In this document: piece by piece, positions 15,087 through 29,000 of the stretch
Numbering within the stretch: position 1 is the stretch's first letter
Layout: each line of letters begins with the position of its first letter
The notes under the pieces: model-generated
Databases searched by the model: none
Told to the model about the DNA's origin: nothing
The model's input: the letters and a program-made list of their open reading frames with translations, nothing else
Position numbers and translations under genes: made by a program
Source of the DNA: Monilinia fructicola
Lineage: Eukaryota > Ascomycota > Leotiomycetes > Helotiales > Sclerotiniaceae
Length of the DNA stretch: 64,000 nucleotides
Direction of reading: 5' to 3'
Assembly: GCA_008692225.1 (NCBI GenBank)
Contig: VICG01000006.1
Coordinates: forward strand, 2,051,501 to 2,115,500

Positions 15087-15165
15087 TAAGCGAAAGCAAA
15101 AGCGAGAGCAGGATTGGAAGCAGAATTGGGAGCGGGATTGGGAGCGGGATGGGAAGCGTAATATA
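15087..15165 (+). repeat. G+C-rich 12-bp minisatellite at transposase C-terminus
   Basis: About six imperfect units of a GGGAGCGGGATT type, rich in G, in DNA that is otherwise almost free of G and C. In frame with the downstream stop at 15235 it reads as repeated charged units (WERDWERD). In a second frame it reads as A/G/L-rich units (GAGLGAG). It is probably the low-complexity tail of the transposase relic, oddly spared from mutation. Confidence 0.6.
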
Positions 15166-15305
15166 AAAATATTTTATTTATATAGAAGATTATTGTTTAA
15201 AGTATATTTAGTAAGCGAAAAAAAATCATATAGTTAATTATAAAAATTATATATTATTAATACAATTAATAATAATATGATATATTAGTATAAAATTAAT
15301 ATTAT

Positions 15306-15814
15306 TAGTAGTATATAGTTTTTATATAATATTAAGATAGTATTAAAATGGTATTAAAATAATATTAAAATGGTATTAAAACGATATAGAAATAGTATTA
15401 AAATGATATTAAAATAATATTGACATAATGTTAAAATATCGAAATAATGTTAAAATAGTATTAAAAGTGTATTAAGATAAAGTTAAAGTAGTATTAATAT
15501 AATATAAAAATTTAAAATGTTTTAAAATTATATTAATTTGTTAAAACGTTTATTAAGTTATTATAATAAAATAAAGATAAAGATAATTTTTAAAATAAAT
15601 TAAATTAAATTAAAATGAATTAAGATATATTAAAATATATTAAGATATTTTGAAATATATTAAAATGTATTGAGATGTATTGAGATGTATAAAAAAATAT
15701 ATTAAGATGATGTTGAAATAGTGTTGAAATGGTTTTGAAATGATGTTGAGATGATGTTAAAATAAGTTAAGAAAGATTTAATATAGCTTAAACAATATAA
15801 GTAGAGCCATAAAG
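15306..15814 (-). mobile_element. Diverged T1-like element, left end unclear
   Basis: The right boundary is GAGCCATAAAG followed by TA at 15815-15816, the reverse complement of the T1 start. The interior is not standard T1. It is a dense series of short units such as TATTAAAATGG and TGAGATG, resembling a degenerate subterminal repeat array. I cannot place a left terminus. The preceding 15238-15305 holds nothing I recognise. Confidence 0.45.
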
Positions 15815-15947
15815 TATTAATAGTAAAGATTAATAATTATAATTATAAGAAAAGTTTTAATATATTTTATATATTTAATTAAAACATATATTAAAGGATA
15901 TATTAGAAGTCTTAACTCTTTATATTAAATATAAATTACAAATTATA

Positions 15948-16092
15948 AATAGAATAAATAGAATAAATAGAATAAATAGAATAACTAGAATAAATAGAAT
16001 AAATAGAATAAATAGAATAAATAGAATAAATAGAATAAATAGAATAAATAGAATAAATAGAATAACTAGAATAAATAGAATAAATAGAATAA
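15948..16092. repeat. 9-bp tandem array (GAATAAATA)n
   Basis: About 16 units of GAATAAATA, two of them with a C (GAATAACTA). On the minus strand a 9-bp unit is three codons, which creates a spurious 60-codon Y-S-I repeat frame. The next 220 bases to the T1 fragment hold nothing recognised. Confidence 0.9.
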
Positions 16093-16310
16093 AATATAAT
16101 TATTATTAAGAAAATCATATAAACTAATATTTATTTAAAAATATTATAAAACAATACATTATAAAATATAAAAAGAGATATAAATAAATAAAATATTTTA
16201 TTATTTATATACTTAATAAGAAATATAATCAAGTTAGATAGTTTTCAAAATAAAGAAAATAGAAAATAATTATATAATAGTAAAGGATTATAAAAATAAT
16301 TTTTTTTAAG

Positions 16311-16922
<612 letters not shown>

Positions 16923-16924
16923 TA

Positions 16925-17590
16925 TATTAAATAAAATATATTATTAATATTTATTTCAAATTAATAATTCTTTTTTATAAAAGAGATATATATAAGTATT
17001 TATATTTATTTAATATTTTTAATAAAAATATTATTCTTTTTAAAAGTTTATTATAATTTATAATAACGTTTAATAGCTTAAATTAAAAATTATTATTTTA
17101 TATTATATTAAAATTAAGAAATAATATAAAAATGATTATTTTATTAAAAAGAAATTATTATATATTTATTTATAATAAGAAATTTTTATAAGATTATATT
17201 GAAATTTTTTAATTAAAAATAAAAATGAAAATAAAAAAACATTTCTATAGATATAAATATATAAAAAGTTTAAGAACTTTAAATTATAGAAAATACTTAA
17301 TAAATAAAAAAAATTCTATAAATAATCTTTTTTTAATATTATATACTTAATAATATTATAATTTTTATGATATAAATAATTTTAATAATAAACCTAATTA
17401 TTTTTTATAAAATATAAATATTGAAGATTATTTATAATTTTATATATTAAAAAATTATAAAGATAATGTGATTTTTTGAAAAAACTATTTTAACTTTTAA
17501 AAACTATATTATTAATTAAATTTTTGAAAATTATAGATAGTTAAAAATATATAAAGAATAAATATTATATTTTTTTAGAGATTTTTTTAT
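16925..17590. other. AT-rich stretch, nothing recognised
   Basis: No TIR end, LINE match or supportable frame. It could be the diverged distal part of the T4 copy whose end lies at 17995. Confidence 0.45.
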
Positions 17591-17995
17591 TATAAGTAAA
17601 ATGATAGAATATATTTATAAAAAGTTGATTATTGAAAATCTTATAAATTTTTTACTTTATAAATTATTCTTTAATTCTTTTTTCATTCTTTTTCAATTTT
17701 TTTTTCAATTATTTTCTAATTATTTTTTATTTATTTTTTACTTATTTTTCAATTATTTTCTAATCATTTTTGAATATCTTCTAATAATATTTAACAATTT
17801 TTCAATAAATTTTTAATAATTGTATCAATAAGAAAATGTATATTCTTTATTTATTATTATTACAAAAGTATATATTACAATAATAAAGTATTAGAGTTAA
17901 ATATACCTTTAAGAATAAGATATTGCCAACACATCAACTAAAAGGGTTTAGCGCGTTCAGTTGGCCAGTGTGTTCAGTTGGCCCGTGGAACCTTC
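17591..17995 (-). mobile_element. T4 element, one end preserved
   Basis: The end at 17995 is the reverse complement of GAAGGTTCCACGGGCC and is followed by TA. Just inside it is a direct repeat of GGCCAACTGAAC, then the GCGCTAAACCC block found at one end of the complete T4 at 62914-63916. Homology continues leftward to about 17800 and then fades into T-rich DNA. The opposite terminus was not found, so the left limit is a guess. The 71-codon frame at 17601-17816 is T-rich low complexity and not credible. Confidence 0.6.
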
Positions 17996-17997
17996 TA

Positions 17998-18176
17998 GTA
18001 TAAAAGAAAATGAGATTAAAGGGATTTTGATGTATATTGAAGTTAAAGGTTTATTAAAAGTGAAATAAAACTTATTAGGAATAAATATACAAAAAAATTT
18101 AATAAAATTTACAAAGTTTATTAATTTTATTACCTATAATTTTAAAAATAAATAAAGCGAATTTTCAAATTTTCTT
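17998..18176 (-). mobile_element. LINE fragment A0
   Basis: It matches part of the 3' region of the LINE (compare 23630-23770 in copy B): the AAATGAGATTAAAGGGATTT block, then the GTTTATTAAAA and AGGAATAAATA blocks. It lies directly between the T4 end and the (TAG)n tail of LINE A, so it is probably a remnant of the target LINE. Confidence 0.6.
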
Positions 18177-21100
18177 TAGTAGTAGTAGTAGTAGTAGTAG
18201 TATTTATTTTCATTCATCGAATAAGCCAAAAGCCTCCTGAAAACCTTCTTAAGAATATAGAAATACATCAAATTATAGAATTATATTAAGAATAATTGTA
18301 AAAAGGGTTTTGTATTTTAAAAATATCATATGTAATCTATTTTTTTTGAAGATAAAAGAGTAATATTTATAATATTTCATTATTAATAAATTATAGTATA
18401 AAGCTTAAAGTTTATAAGCAGAATCCTTAAATCAAGTATAAAAATATAAATAACAAAAAATATAGAATATGTTAGTAAAAATAAAAAAATAAATAAAAGA
18501 ATTAAAAATTAAAAGATTATCAAGAACGATAAAATAAATATTAAAATTTAATAACGTATTTTTAAGATTTTTAAAGATATTATTAAAATTAAATTTCTAT
18601 ATATCAAATAAAGATTATTATATATATAAAGAGGTTATGAAAGTTAAAACCAAAATTATTAATAATATAATCAAAAATTATCGAAATTGAAATCTTTATA
18701 TATTAAAACAAAATTTTATAGTATAAAAGTAAATAAAGCTAAAAAGAACTTTATATATATTAAAGTTAAAAGTTTATTAAAAATAGAGTTTATTAGGAAT
18801 AAATGCCAAAATACAATTTAATAAGGTTCAAAAAGCTTATGAATTCTATTAGTTCAAAAAGAAATCTAATTAAATATTTAAAACCTTTTTATAATATATT
18901 GTAAGGAATTAAAGATTAAATTAGTTATTTGTTAAAATACTAAAAATTTTCAAGTAATGTATTAAATGTTAGAAAATCTTAAATGTATTATAAAAATATT
19001 CCAAATTTATATTTATATATTGAAATTTGAAATAGCATTAAATAAATTTTTTATAAGTAAAGTAAACAATTAATAGTTTATGAAGTTCAATTTAAGGAAA
19101 TTTTAATTTTAGGGAAATCTTATTCCGTATAAAAGTTTTTATTTCAGGTGATTCAAAAATCGTTTTATTTTATATTCATATTATAAATCTTTACTAGTAT
19201 TGTATTTTAATATTTGTAAAAGATATATTATAAAAAGTTTGATATATCAAGGTTGATTTATAAATATTATATTATCAAGTTATCATTTATATAGGTATAT
19301 AATTAAAACCGCTTTACATTAATGTTTAATAATATTCTTATTACCTATCTATATTAAAGCCTTTTTTAAATATAGGTATTAATAGTTTTTATATTAAAAA
19401 TAAATAATATAAAATTAATTAATTTATATTTTGTCTTTATTAATTCATTGTTTAGTAGATAATATATTTATATTCTATATATTTATAGTTATGAATTTAT
19501 TGCTTTAAAGTATTTAAAAATGAAATAATATTAATTAAAAAAGTAAGTTTTAGTAGGTTTCAAAGATTATAATAATAGTTTTTTTATTAATCTTCTTTAT
19601 TAGGTTTATTAAGTAGTTTTAAATAGAATATAGTAATTAAAGGATTAGCTTAAGCATTATCGGAAATATATATATTAAATGCTAAATCTTAATTCTAAGT
19701 GTTTATTACAAACTCATTTTATAATTTTGAATAATTATAAATATTAAAATTCAATAGATTAAAAAATATAATATATTTGATATTTATATTTATAATGTAA
19801 ATTAAAACTTAATTTCTTTCAAAATAATTTTTGTAAAAAACAATTTAAAATTATAAGAAAAAGTAATATTTAAAATAATTCTTTAAACTAGCAAAACTTT
19901 ATAAAACATTAAAATAAATGCTTTATTAAATAAATTTATATATTATTTAAACTATATATTAATAATCAAATTTCAATTAAATTCAAAAAGTTTTAAATTT
20001 TTTCTATATTTCGTATATTAAATCTTTATACTAAAAATTAAGGAAAAAATAATTTAATAATAATACTTTTTTCAAATATAAAATTAATAGATTGTTTATT
20101 ATTTTTATTAAAGTTTCATTATAATATAAAACAAAGTGGATATATATAATCTATTCCTGTATATATTTTTGAAATATTATTTTTCTATTAAATTATACTC
20201 TAAATTGATATAAATCAAACTATTTGTTTTTTTTAATATTATTATAATAGGATTAATAATAAGTTTATTATTTGTTTTATATAATAATATTTATAGATCT
20301 TATTTTTTAATAATATAAAATATCTTTAGTTTTTCTAAAATAAAAGCAACTTTAGTTAAAATACTCTAATATATACCAATATTCTTAATTTCCTAAGAGA
20401 GAATATAAATATTAATAATTAGCAATATAAAAAACTATGAATAGTTATATATTATCCATATATTTCAATGTATAAATAATATTTTAAAATCATAGTTTAG
20501 TTAAATACAATATATATAATATAAAAGAAAATGATAAATCTTAGAAAAACACTATAGATAATCTAATAATTTAATATAATTAAGTTCCTAAGGTATACTC
20601 TTATATATTTGTTTGTTAAAAATGAATTTATTAGTTTCAAAAATATTAAAGATTCATCTTATACTATTATTTAGAATAATTAACATTTTTAAATAGTATA
20701 TTTACAATTCTCTTTATGTTTAATATGACTATTAAAATTTTTAAGCTTTATATTATAACCGCTCTTATATTATATATAAAATTAATTATTAAATCTATAA
20801 TAAATTTTCTAAGAAGGGTTTTTACTATATCGAAGGTTAAAAATCTTCGATATAAAGATAATTTAGATTAAATATTGAATAATAATCGGTTTCAAATATT
20901 TAAAAATATATAAAATAAATGTAATAGATTATTAAAAGTAAATAAAGGTTTTATTAGTTTCATTAACTTTAAGAAGTATAATTATTTTAATCAGTTTGTA
21001 TATTTAGAAAAAGATTTAAAGTTAAGATATTTATTATATAAACTATAGAAAATACTAGTATATTTAACCGAACCTTAACAAATCTTCATTAATTAAATTA

Positions 21101-23072
21101 TAATCCAACTAATCCTTATAAAATCCTCGAAACGTTTATAAAATTCCTTTTTAATTTTCTTTAAAGATATTAAAATAAATTATAGAAATAGATAAAAGTT
21201 TCGCTAGTTCATTAATGGATTATAATCTCAATTATTAATTATATTCAATCTATTTAAAATCTTATATTATAGGTATAATATTTTAGACTTAACTATTATA
21301 TTCTTAATTATAATTTTCTTAATTATTAAAAGGTTAGTTTTAAGATTACAATTTAATCTATATTAAATAATAATTTAATATAAATCCTTATTAATTCTTA
21401 ATTTTATTAATTGTGTTTCCTTAATAGTTTTTTTAATTCTTCAAATTATATTATAAAAAATTTTTAGTTTTAAAAAGTAATTCAACCTTAATTATACATT
21501 CACTTATAAAATAAATCTAGTATACACTATCTTATATTTTGAAATTTACTATTAAACAAAATGTTTTTTATTTTTATCTAGTTTATTAATTATATTATAG
21601 AATGAAATTCAAGATAATAGTAAATTAGATATAGGTAATAAAGCTTTTCAAATCATTTTAATCTTAAAAGTTCAAGTTATTTAAATTTAAAAGATTGATA
21701 ATATCAATATAATAAGGTTTAAAAAGGTTTTCAAGTTATTTTTTAATAACTTTAAAATAATATTACTTAAATATACAAACACTTCAATAAAATAAAAATT
21801 AGAATTTAGGTTTTATAATCTAATGCTATATAGAAATCTTTATAAATGTTAATAATTATAAAAGTAATATTAAAAAATAGAAGATTTAAAACATACCTAT
21901 AGATATTTCATAAAGTTAATAGATTTCCTTAAAACATTAATAAAGTTTATTCTATTATTTAACATTTACTATATAACTTTCAATCTTTAGTAAATAAATA
22001 GTATATTAAATTTAAATATTTTATATTACTCGGGCGCGTTTGAAAAGAGGCATAGGCGAATATAAAACTTATAATTATTCAACGAAATCTTAATATAATT
22101 TAATATAACTTATATATATATTAGATTTAGTATTTTAAGATCTTCCTATGAAGTTTTTATATTATAAAAATTATTTTTAAAAGAATATTAATATTATAAA
22201 GTTAGTGATTTTAGAAAATTTTAGTATTTTATTAATTTATTAATTTTAAATTCAAAAATATATAAATATTACAAATTAAAATTATAGAAAAATAATATAA
22301 GCTTTGAAGTTTTATTAAATGATTTCAAAATTTAATATTATTTATTATATCAATATATATATTAATATAAAAGGTAGAAAATTCAAATTTTTAACAAAAA
22401 AATATGTTTATATAATCCAAATAAGCAAATTTACCCCTTCGAAACCTGTAAATTTTCTTATATTTTCAACTTCATTAATTTATATTTCAAACATTAATAA
22501 AGATATTCAAATTCTAAAATAAGATATTTAAAATTTAACTTTTCTTTTATTATTTAACAAAGTTTGATAGATTGAACTATAATATTCGTTAAACTATTCA
22601 ATATTAATATAAAATCTTTAATTTTTCATTAAATTTTCAATATTTATACATTTTATTATACTATTATTTATTTAATATTAGGTTTTATAATATACAAAAT
22701 TTTTATATTAAGTATAAAAATACTAAATCTATAATATTTATAAATTTTATAAAATTATATAAAGGTTTCGTTGAATAACTATAAGTTATATTTTAGCGTA
22801 TGTCTCTTTTAAAACCCGCCCGAGTAAACATTCAAGTCCTTTTCTATAAGGTATTCGAAGAATAAAGAAAAACAAATAATATAATTCATTATTTTGAATA
22901 TTTATAAATTATCTATAAATATAAAAAATAGTAAGAAGATTGATATTGATCTAAAATAGGTTTTTATTATATATAGTATAGCGTTTTTTAAATATAAATT
23001 ATAACCCAGGGTTAAAAATCTTTAATGTTTTGAAAGATTAAATGTTTCTGAAAACCAATTAGAATTATAATA
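18177..23072 (-). mobile_element. LINE copy A, Tad1-like, 5' part displaced
   Basis: On the minus strand the element ends at left in (CTA)n, seen as (TAG)n at 18177-18203, preceded by the conserved GGCTTATTCGATGAATG-like 3' block. It aligns collinearly with LINE B for about 4 kb. At its right end it is interrupted by LINE B: AATTAGAATTATAATA at 23057-23072 is duplicated at 30198-30213. It contains T5 at 22029-22824. It is too mutated for any intact ORF. The family assignment rests on copies C and D. Confidence 0.8.
22029..22824. mobile_element. T5 element, complete (796 bp), in LINE A
   Basis: It begins CTCGGGCGCGTTTGAAAAGA and ends in the matching inverse GGTTTCGTTGAATAAC through CCCGCCCGAG. 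The inverted repeats run for about 60 bp with good identity and more weakly to about 120 bp. TA flanks both ends (22027-22028 and 22825-22826). LINE B has the empty site with a single TA at the corresponding place (about 27797), which proves the boundaries. The internal 67-codon frame at 22319-22522 is K/I/N-rich and unlike any transposase I know. A second copy begins at 63977. Confidence 0.9.
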
Positions 23073-26000
23073 GTAGTAGTAGTAGTAGTATTTATTTTTA
23101 TCCATCGGATAGGCCAAAGGCCTCCCTAAAAAAACCTCTTTAGGGGTATGGGGATATATTAAGCTCAAGAATTAAATTAAAAATAACTATAAAAAACAGT
23201 TTATATATAAAAAGTATAATATTTGGTTTATTGTTTTCTTTTCATTTTATTTAAGATAAAAGTATACTAGTAGTATTAATAATATTTAATTATTAATAAA
23301 CTACAATTTAAAGCTTAAAATTTATAAAAAAAAAGTTTTAAAGCAAATATAAAATACAAATAAAAGAAATTATAAGTAATATAATAAAAGAAAAAAAGAT
23401 TAATAAATAAAAAGGTTAAAAACTTAAAGATTATTATAAAAAATGAAATAAATATCAAAATTCAATAAAATATTATTAAAGTTTATAAAAATATTATTAA
23501 GATTAAACCTATACACATTAAATATATATTTAAAATTATTAAAACTAAAATCTAAATCTTTTATACTAAAACCGAAATTACCAAAGTTATAAACTCCTAT
23601 ATATTAAAGTAAAAATTCTATAATACAAAAAAAACGAGATTAAAAGATTTTAGTATGTATCGAAATGAAATTAAAATTATCAAAGTTAAAGACTTATTAA
23701 AAACAGAATCAACTTTATTGAAAATAAATACTAAAATAAAATCTAATAAAAATCTAGAAAACTCGCAAACTCTATTAGTTTAGAAAAAAATTAAATCAAA
23801 TATTCAAAACTTTTTTAAAATATGCTTAAAGAAATCTAAAATCAAATTAATTATTTATTAAAGCATTAAAATATTTTTAGATAATATATTAAATATAAAA
23901 AAGATTTGAATATATTATAAAAATATTTTTTAAATTAATATTTTTATACCTAAATTTAAAGTAATACCAAATAAAGTTTTTGTATATAAAACAAATAATT
24001 AGTATTTTATAAAGTTAAATTTAAAAAAGATTTAATTTTTAGAAAAGATTTTATTTTGTATAAAAAATCTTTTTTAAAGTAATTTAAAGATAATTGAATT
24101 TTGTATTTAAATTATTGAATCTATTATATATATAAACAAAAATCTTTAAAAAATATATTTTATTTTATTAATTATAGATATTAAGAATAAACTTAAGTCT
24201 TAAATAAACTTCAACATCTTTTTATTTATAAGACAATTACTTTATGGCTTTTTTAATAATGTTTAAGATCATGTTAAAATATTTTAAAATAGCTTTAAAA
24301 TAATTCAATATGATTTAAAATAACTTAAAATAGATTAAAATAGCTTAAAACGTAGTTAAAACCTACTTGAATCAGTGTTAACACCATTTTAAGCTAATTT
24401 TAAGCTAATCTTAAAATAGTATTAAATCGGCATTGTCGCAATAACTCACTAACCGTTTTGGAGACAGTGTTAAGATATCTTAAAATATCTTAAAAAATAA
24501 AGTTTTAAAAGTGGATTTTCTCCACTTTTTTTTTCAAAAAAAAAATTAAAAAAAGTATTATTAATATTATTATTTTCGTTACTTTTTTTTCTCGAAACAA
24601 ATCATTCTAACCACTCGGCTAAATAACCAATAATAATTTGATAATTACTAATTTTCTAAATTCGTATATATTATTATAATTAATTAAATTATAATTTTAA
24701 TACGGTATTAACATAATCTTAACACGGTTTTAACATAATCTTCAATTATTAAATTATCTTAAGCTATTTCAAGATATCTTAAAATATATTAATATATTTT
24801 ATCGATTTAAGCTATTTTAAGATTAGCTTAAAATAGCTTAAATTAAATTAATATTATCTTTAAAATACTAAAATATATTAAAACCATTTTAAGACCGTTT
24901 GAATATAGTGTTAAATATATTCAGTTGCGCCACTAAGTAATTACTTTGTTTTTTTATTTTTTATATATTCTAATAATTATTTAATATTTATATTATAAAT
25001 CTATATTATATTTTAATATTTGTAAAAAGTTCATTATAAAAAATTCAATATATTAGTTTATAAATATTATATTATTAAAATATTATTTATATATAACTAA
25101 AATTACTATAAACTAATATTTAGTAGTATTTTTATTATATATTATAATCTTTTTTAAGCTTTTATAATTTCCATATTAAAAATATATAATATAAAATTAA
25201 TTAACCTATATCTAAAACCTATTTATATACTATTTTTAGTAATTTATATAATTATATTCTATATATTTGTAATTATTAATATATTATTTTAAGCCATTTA
25301 AAAATATAATAATATTAATTAAAAAAAATAAATTCTATTAAATTTTAAAGGCTATAATAGCAATTTCTTTATCAATCCTCTCTATTGAATTTATTTAGTA
25401 ATCTTATATAAAATATAACAATTAAAAAACTAATCTTAAAAATTATTAGAAGTATATATACTAAATATTAAATCTTAGTTTTAAACACTTATTGTAAACC
25501 TGCTTTTCAATCTTTAATAATTATTAATATTAAAATTTAGTAGATTAATCAATATAATATATTAATTATTTATATTCATAATATAAATTAAAACTTAACT
25601 TTTTTTAAATATACTAGTTTTTATAAAAAGTAAACCAATATTATAAAAAAAGATAGTATTAAAAATAATTCTTTAAACTAATAGAATTTTATAAAAATAT
25701 TAAAATAAATGCTTTATTAAATAAATCTATATATTATTTGAATTATATATTAATAATTGAGCTTTAATTAAATTAAAGAAGTTTAAGAGGTTTTATATAT
25801 TCTATATATTAGATTTTTATATTATAAATTCAAAAAGTAATAATATAATTAATAATAGTTTTTCTAAATACTAAAACTAATAAATTATTCATTGTTTTTT
25901 ACTCAACTTTTAATATAGTATAAAACAAAACAGGCTTATATAACTTATTCTTCTATATATCTTTAAAAAATTATTTTTTTATTAAATTATACTCTAAATT

Positions 26001-29000
26001 AATATAAAATAGATTACTTATTTTTTTTTAGTATTATTATAATAAAACCAATAATAAGTTTATTATTTATTTTATATAATAATACTTGAATACTTTATTT
26101 CTTAATAAAATAAATCATTTTTAGTTTTTCTAAGATAAAAGCAATTTTGTTTTAAATGCTTTAATATATAACATTTTTGATTTTCTAAAAGAAAATATAA
26201 ATATTAATAATTAGCAATATGAAAGTTATAAATAAATATATATATCATTTATATATTAAAATATACAAATAATATTATAAAATAATAATTTAATTAAATA
26301 TAGTACCTATATAAAATATAAAAAGTAATAATCAACCTTTAAAAAAATGCTATAAACAATTTAATGATTTAATATAATTGAATTCTCTAAATACATTTTT
26401 ACACATTTATTTATTAGAAATAAATCAATTAATTTCAAAAATACTAAATATTAATCTTATACTATTATTTAGATTAATAAACGTTTCTTAAATAATATAT
26501 TAAAGGCCTCCTAAATATTTTAATATAACTATTATAATTTTTAAACCTTATATTATAATCATTCCTATATTATATATAAAAGCTGGTTATTAGATTTATA
26601 ATAGATCTTTTGGAAAAAAGCTTTATTATATACTATAAGCTGAATATTTCTAATATAAAAACAATTCAAATTAAGCGCTTAATAATAATTTATTTTAAAT
26701 CTTCAAAAATATATAGAATCAAATATAATAAAATATTAAAAGTAAATAAAGATTTTATTAACTTTATTAATTTTAGGGATCATAATCATTTTAATTAATT
26801 TTTATATTTACAAAAAAGAATTAAGGCTAAAACATTTATTATATAAGTTATAAAGTAAATATTTAAATTAAATTTTAATAGATCTTAAATGATTAAATTA
26901 TAATTCAATTAATCCCTAATAGTGAAATACTAAAAACGTTTATAATGTTTTTTTTAACTTTTTTTAAAGATATTAAAATAAACTATAAAAGTATATTAAA
27001 GACTTATTAGTTTATTAATGAATTATAATCTAAATTATCAATTGTATTAAATCTATCTAGAACTTTAGATTATAATATTTTAATCTTAATTATTATATCC
27101 TTAATTATAATTTTATTAATTATTAAAAAAAAATTTTTTTTAAAATTATAGCTTAATTTATATTCATTAATAACTTAATATAAATCTTTATTATTTTTAA
27201 TTTTATTAATTATTATTTTTTAGTGATTTTTTTTAACTTTATAAACTATATTATAAAATTCCTTAGTTTCGAAAGATAATTTTATTTTAGTTATATATTT
27301 GATTATTAAATAAATTTAATATATTATTTTATATTCTAGGGTTTATTATAAAGTAAAGTATTTTTTCTTTTTATTTAATTTGTTAATTATATAAATAATA
27401 AAATCAAAGATAATAATAAATTAAATAATAAAATCTTTTATATTATTTTAATATTAAAAGTTATTTAAATTTAAGAATCTAATAATGTTAATATATAAGG
27501 TTTAAAAACTTTTCTAAATTATTTTTAATAATCTTGAAAATAATATGAATCAAATATGTAAATATTTTAATCAAATAAAGTTATAATTTAGGTTTTATAA
27601 TTTAACTTTGTATATAAGTTTTTATAAATATTAATGGTTATAAAAAGGATATTAAAAGATATAAAATCTAGGATATATTTAGTGAAATAAGTAGATTTTT
27701 TTGGAATAATAATAAAGTTTATTTTATTATCTAATATTTATTGTATAATCTTTGTTTTTCAATGAGTAAACAAAATATTAAATTTAAATATATTGTATTA
27801 AATATTAAAAGATTTTTTATAAAGTATTTAAAAGATAAAGAAAAATAAATAATATAATATATTATTTTAGATGTTATAAATTATTTATAAATATTAAAAA
27901 TAATAATAAAATTAATATTAATTTAAAGTAAATTCTTATTGTATATTAATTGTTTTTATTATACATCTAATCTAATACTTTTTTAAATATAAATTATAAT
28001 TTAGAGACAAAAATCTTTAATATTTTTAAAAGTTAAAAGTTTCTAGGAGTCAATTGAAATGTAATAATTATATTATAAATAATTTTAAGTATATATATTA
28101 ATATATATTTAGGATTTTCGAATATCTAGAATATCTATTTTTTGAATGTATAATATTATAAAAAAGATTATATAAATAAAGTTTTTCTACTAATATTAAT
28201 TTGGTTAATTTATAAATCTTAAAACTAAATTTATTAGAAATAATAAGAACTATAATCCTATTTATATTGGTTTTAATATAACAAAAAAGAAAAAATAATT
28301 AATTTATTAATTTTTTCCTTTATAAGAATATTAAATTTAAATTCTAGAATTTTTATAATAATTGTAATTTTATAATCATTTAATGAAATAATTAAATAAA
28401 TCTTTTTTATATATAATATTTTTAGTTTTGAAAAATTTAGTTATAAATACTAGTATTTTAGGAGTAGAACTAATATTTTTATACATTATTTTAATAGAAC
28501 TATATTTATATTTGAAATTGATTATAGTTTTATTTTATATAATTAAAATAATCTTTAAAATTGTAAAGGTGGAAGTAGGAGTATTAGTTGTTTTAAAGGT
28601 AGCTTTATTATATTTACAAATCTAATTAAATTTCTCTTTTATAGATTTAATATATTTTTTATTTATTTATTTGGGGGTAATAAAGTATAGGTAATTATTA
28701 TAATTTATAAATAAATGATTTATAATAATTAATATATTATAATAAATTAATATAATTAATACTAGAAGATTTGTAATATTAATTTATTTCTATATAGTAT
28801 ATACATTTAATATAGTGAATATATTTAATTGAATTATAATAACTTTGGTAACTTAAATTGTAATAGTTAATAATAGTTTTTTTTTGTGATTATTATTAAT
28901 AACTTATTAATGTTAAAAAATTTCAATATTTTTTGAATGATTTAATAAATAAAATAACTTATATATTATTTTATTAATTTTAAGATTAATATTATATTCA

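Larger units (their letters stand above)
9571..15237 (+). pseudogene. Degraded large transposase (KDZ/Plavaka-like), with two T1 insertions
   Basis: With the T1 element at 10658-11348 and one TA removed, one plus frame (codons in phase with 11351) runs from about 10400 to about 14190 with no frameshift I could find. It is broken almost only by TAA/TAG/TGA at likely Q, W or R codons. Blocks seen: NPYSN then FFHLVFDL at 11408-11457; IIDIL with N-SNF at 12689-12733; KNKYADLDYNIIKNG at 12776-12820; YLDLILG near 12950; LLYNNILT-like near 13030-13056; YIINYNV at 13772-13792. From memory these match, in order, the core of large fungal transposase-like proteins of the KDZ/Plavaka type. Around 14700 a charged N/D/K tail follows in another frame, ending at TAA 15235. 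An acidic stretch at 9571-9699 may be the N-terminal part, one frameshift away. It is clearly dead; the superfamily is a family-level guess. Confidence 0.6.

Noticed and set aside
15936..16118. Minus frame of 60 codons with Y-S-I repeats
   Set aside because: Produced entirely by the 9-bp tandem array.
17601..17816. Hydrophobic 71-codon frame, possible membrane peptide
   Set aside because: T-rich low-complexity tract beside a T4 end; any T-rich DNA reads as F/L/I.
18177..18203. (TAG)n tracts as telomere-like repeats
   Set aside because: They occur only at the 3' end of LINE copies next to the same conserved block, so they are LINE tails.
28428..28625. 65-codon frame inside LINE B
   Set aside because: On the strand opposite to the LINE sense, and not kept open in the sister copy C.
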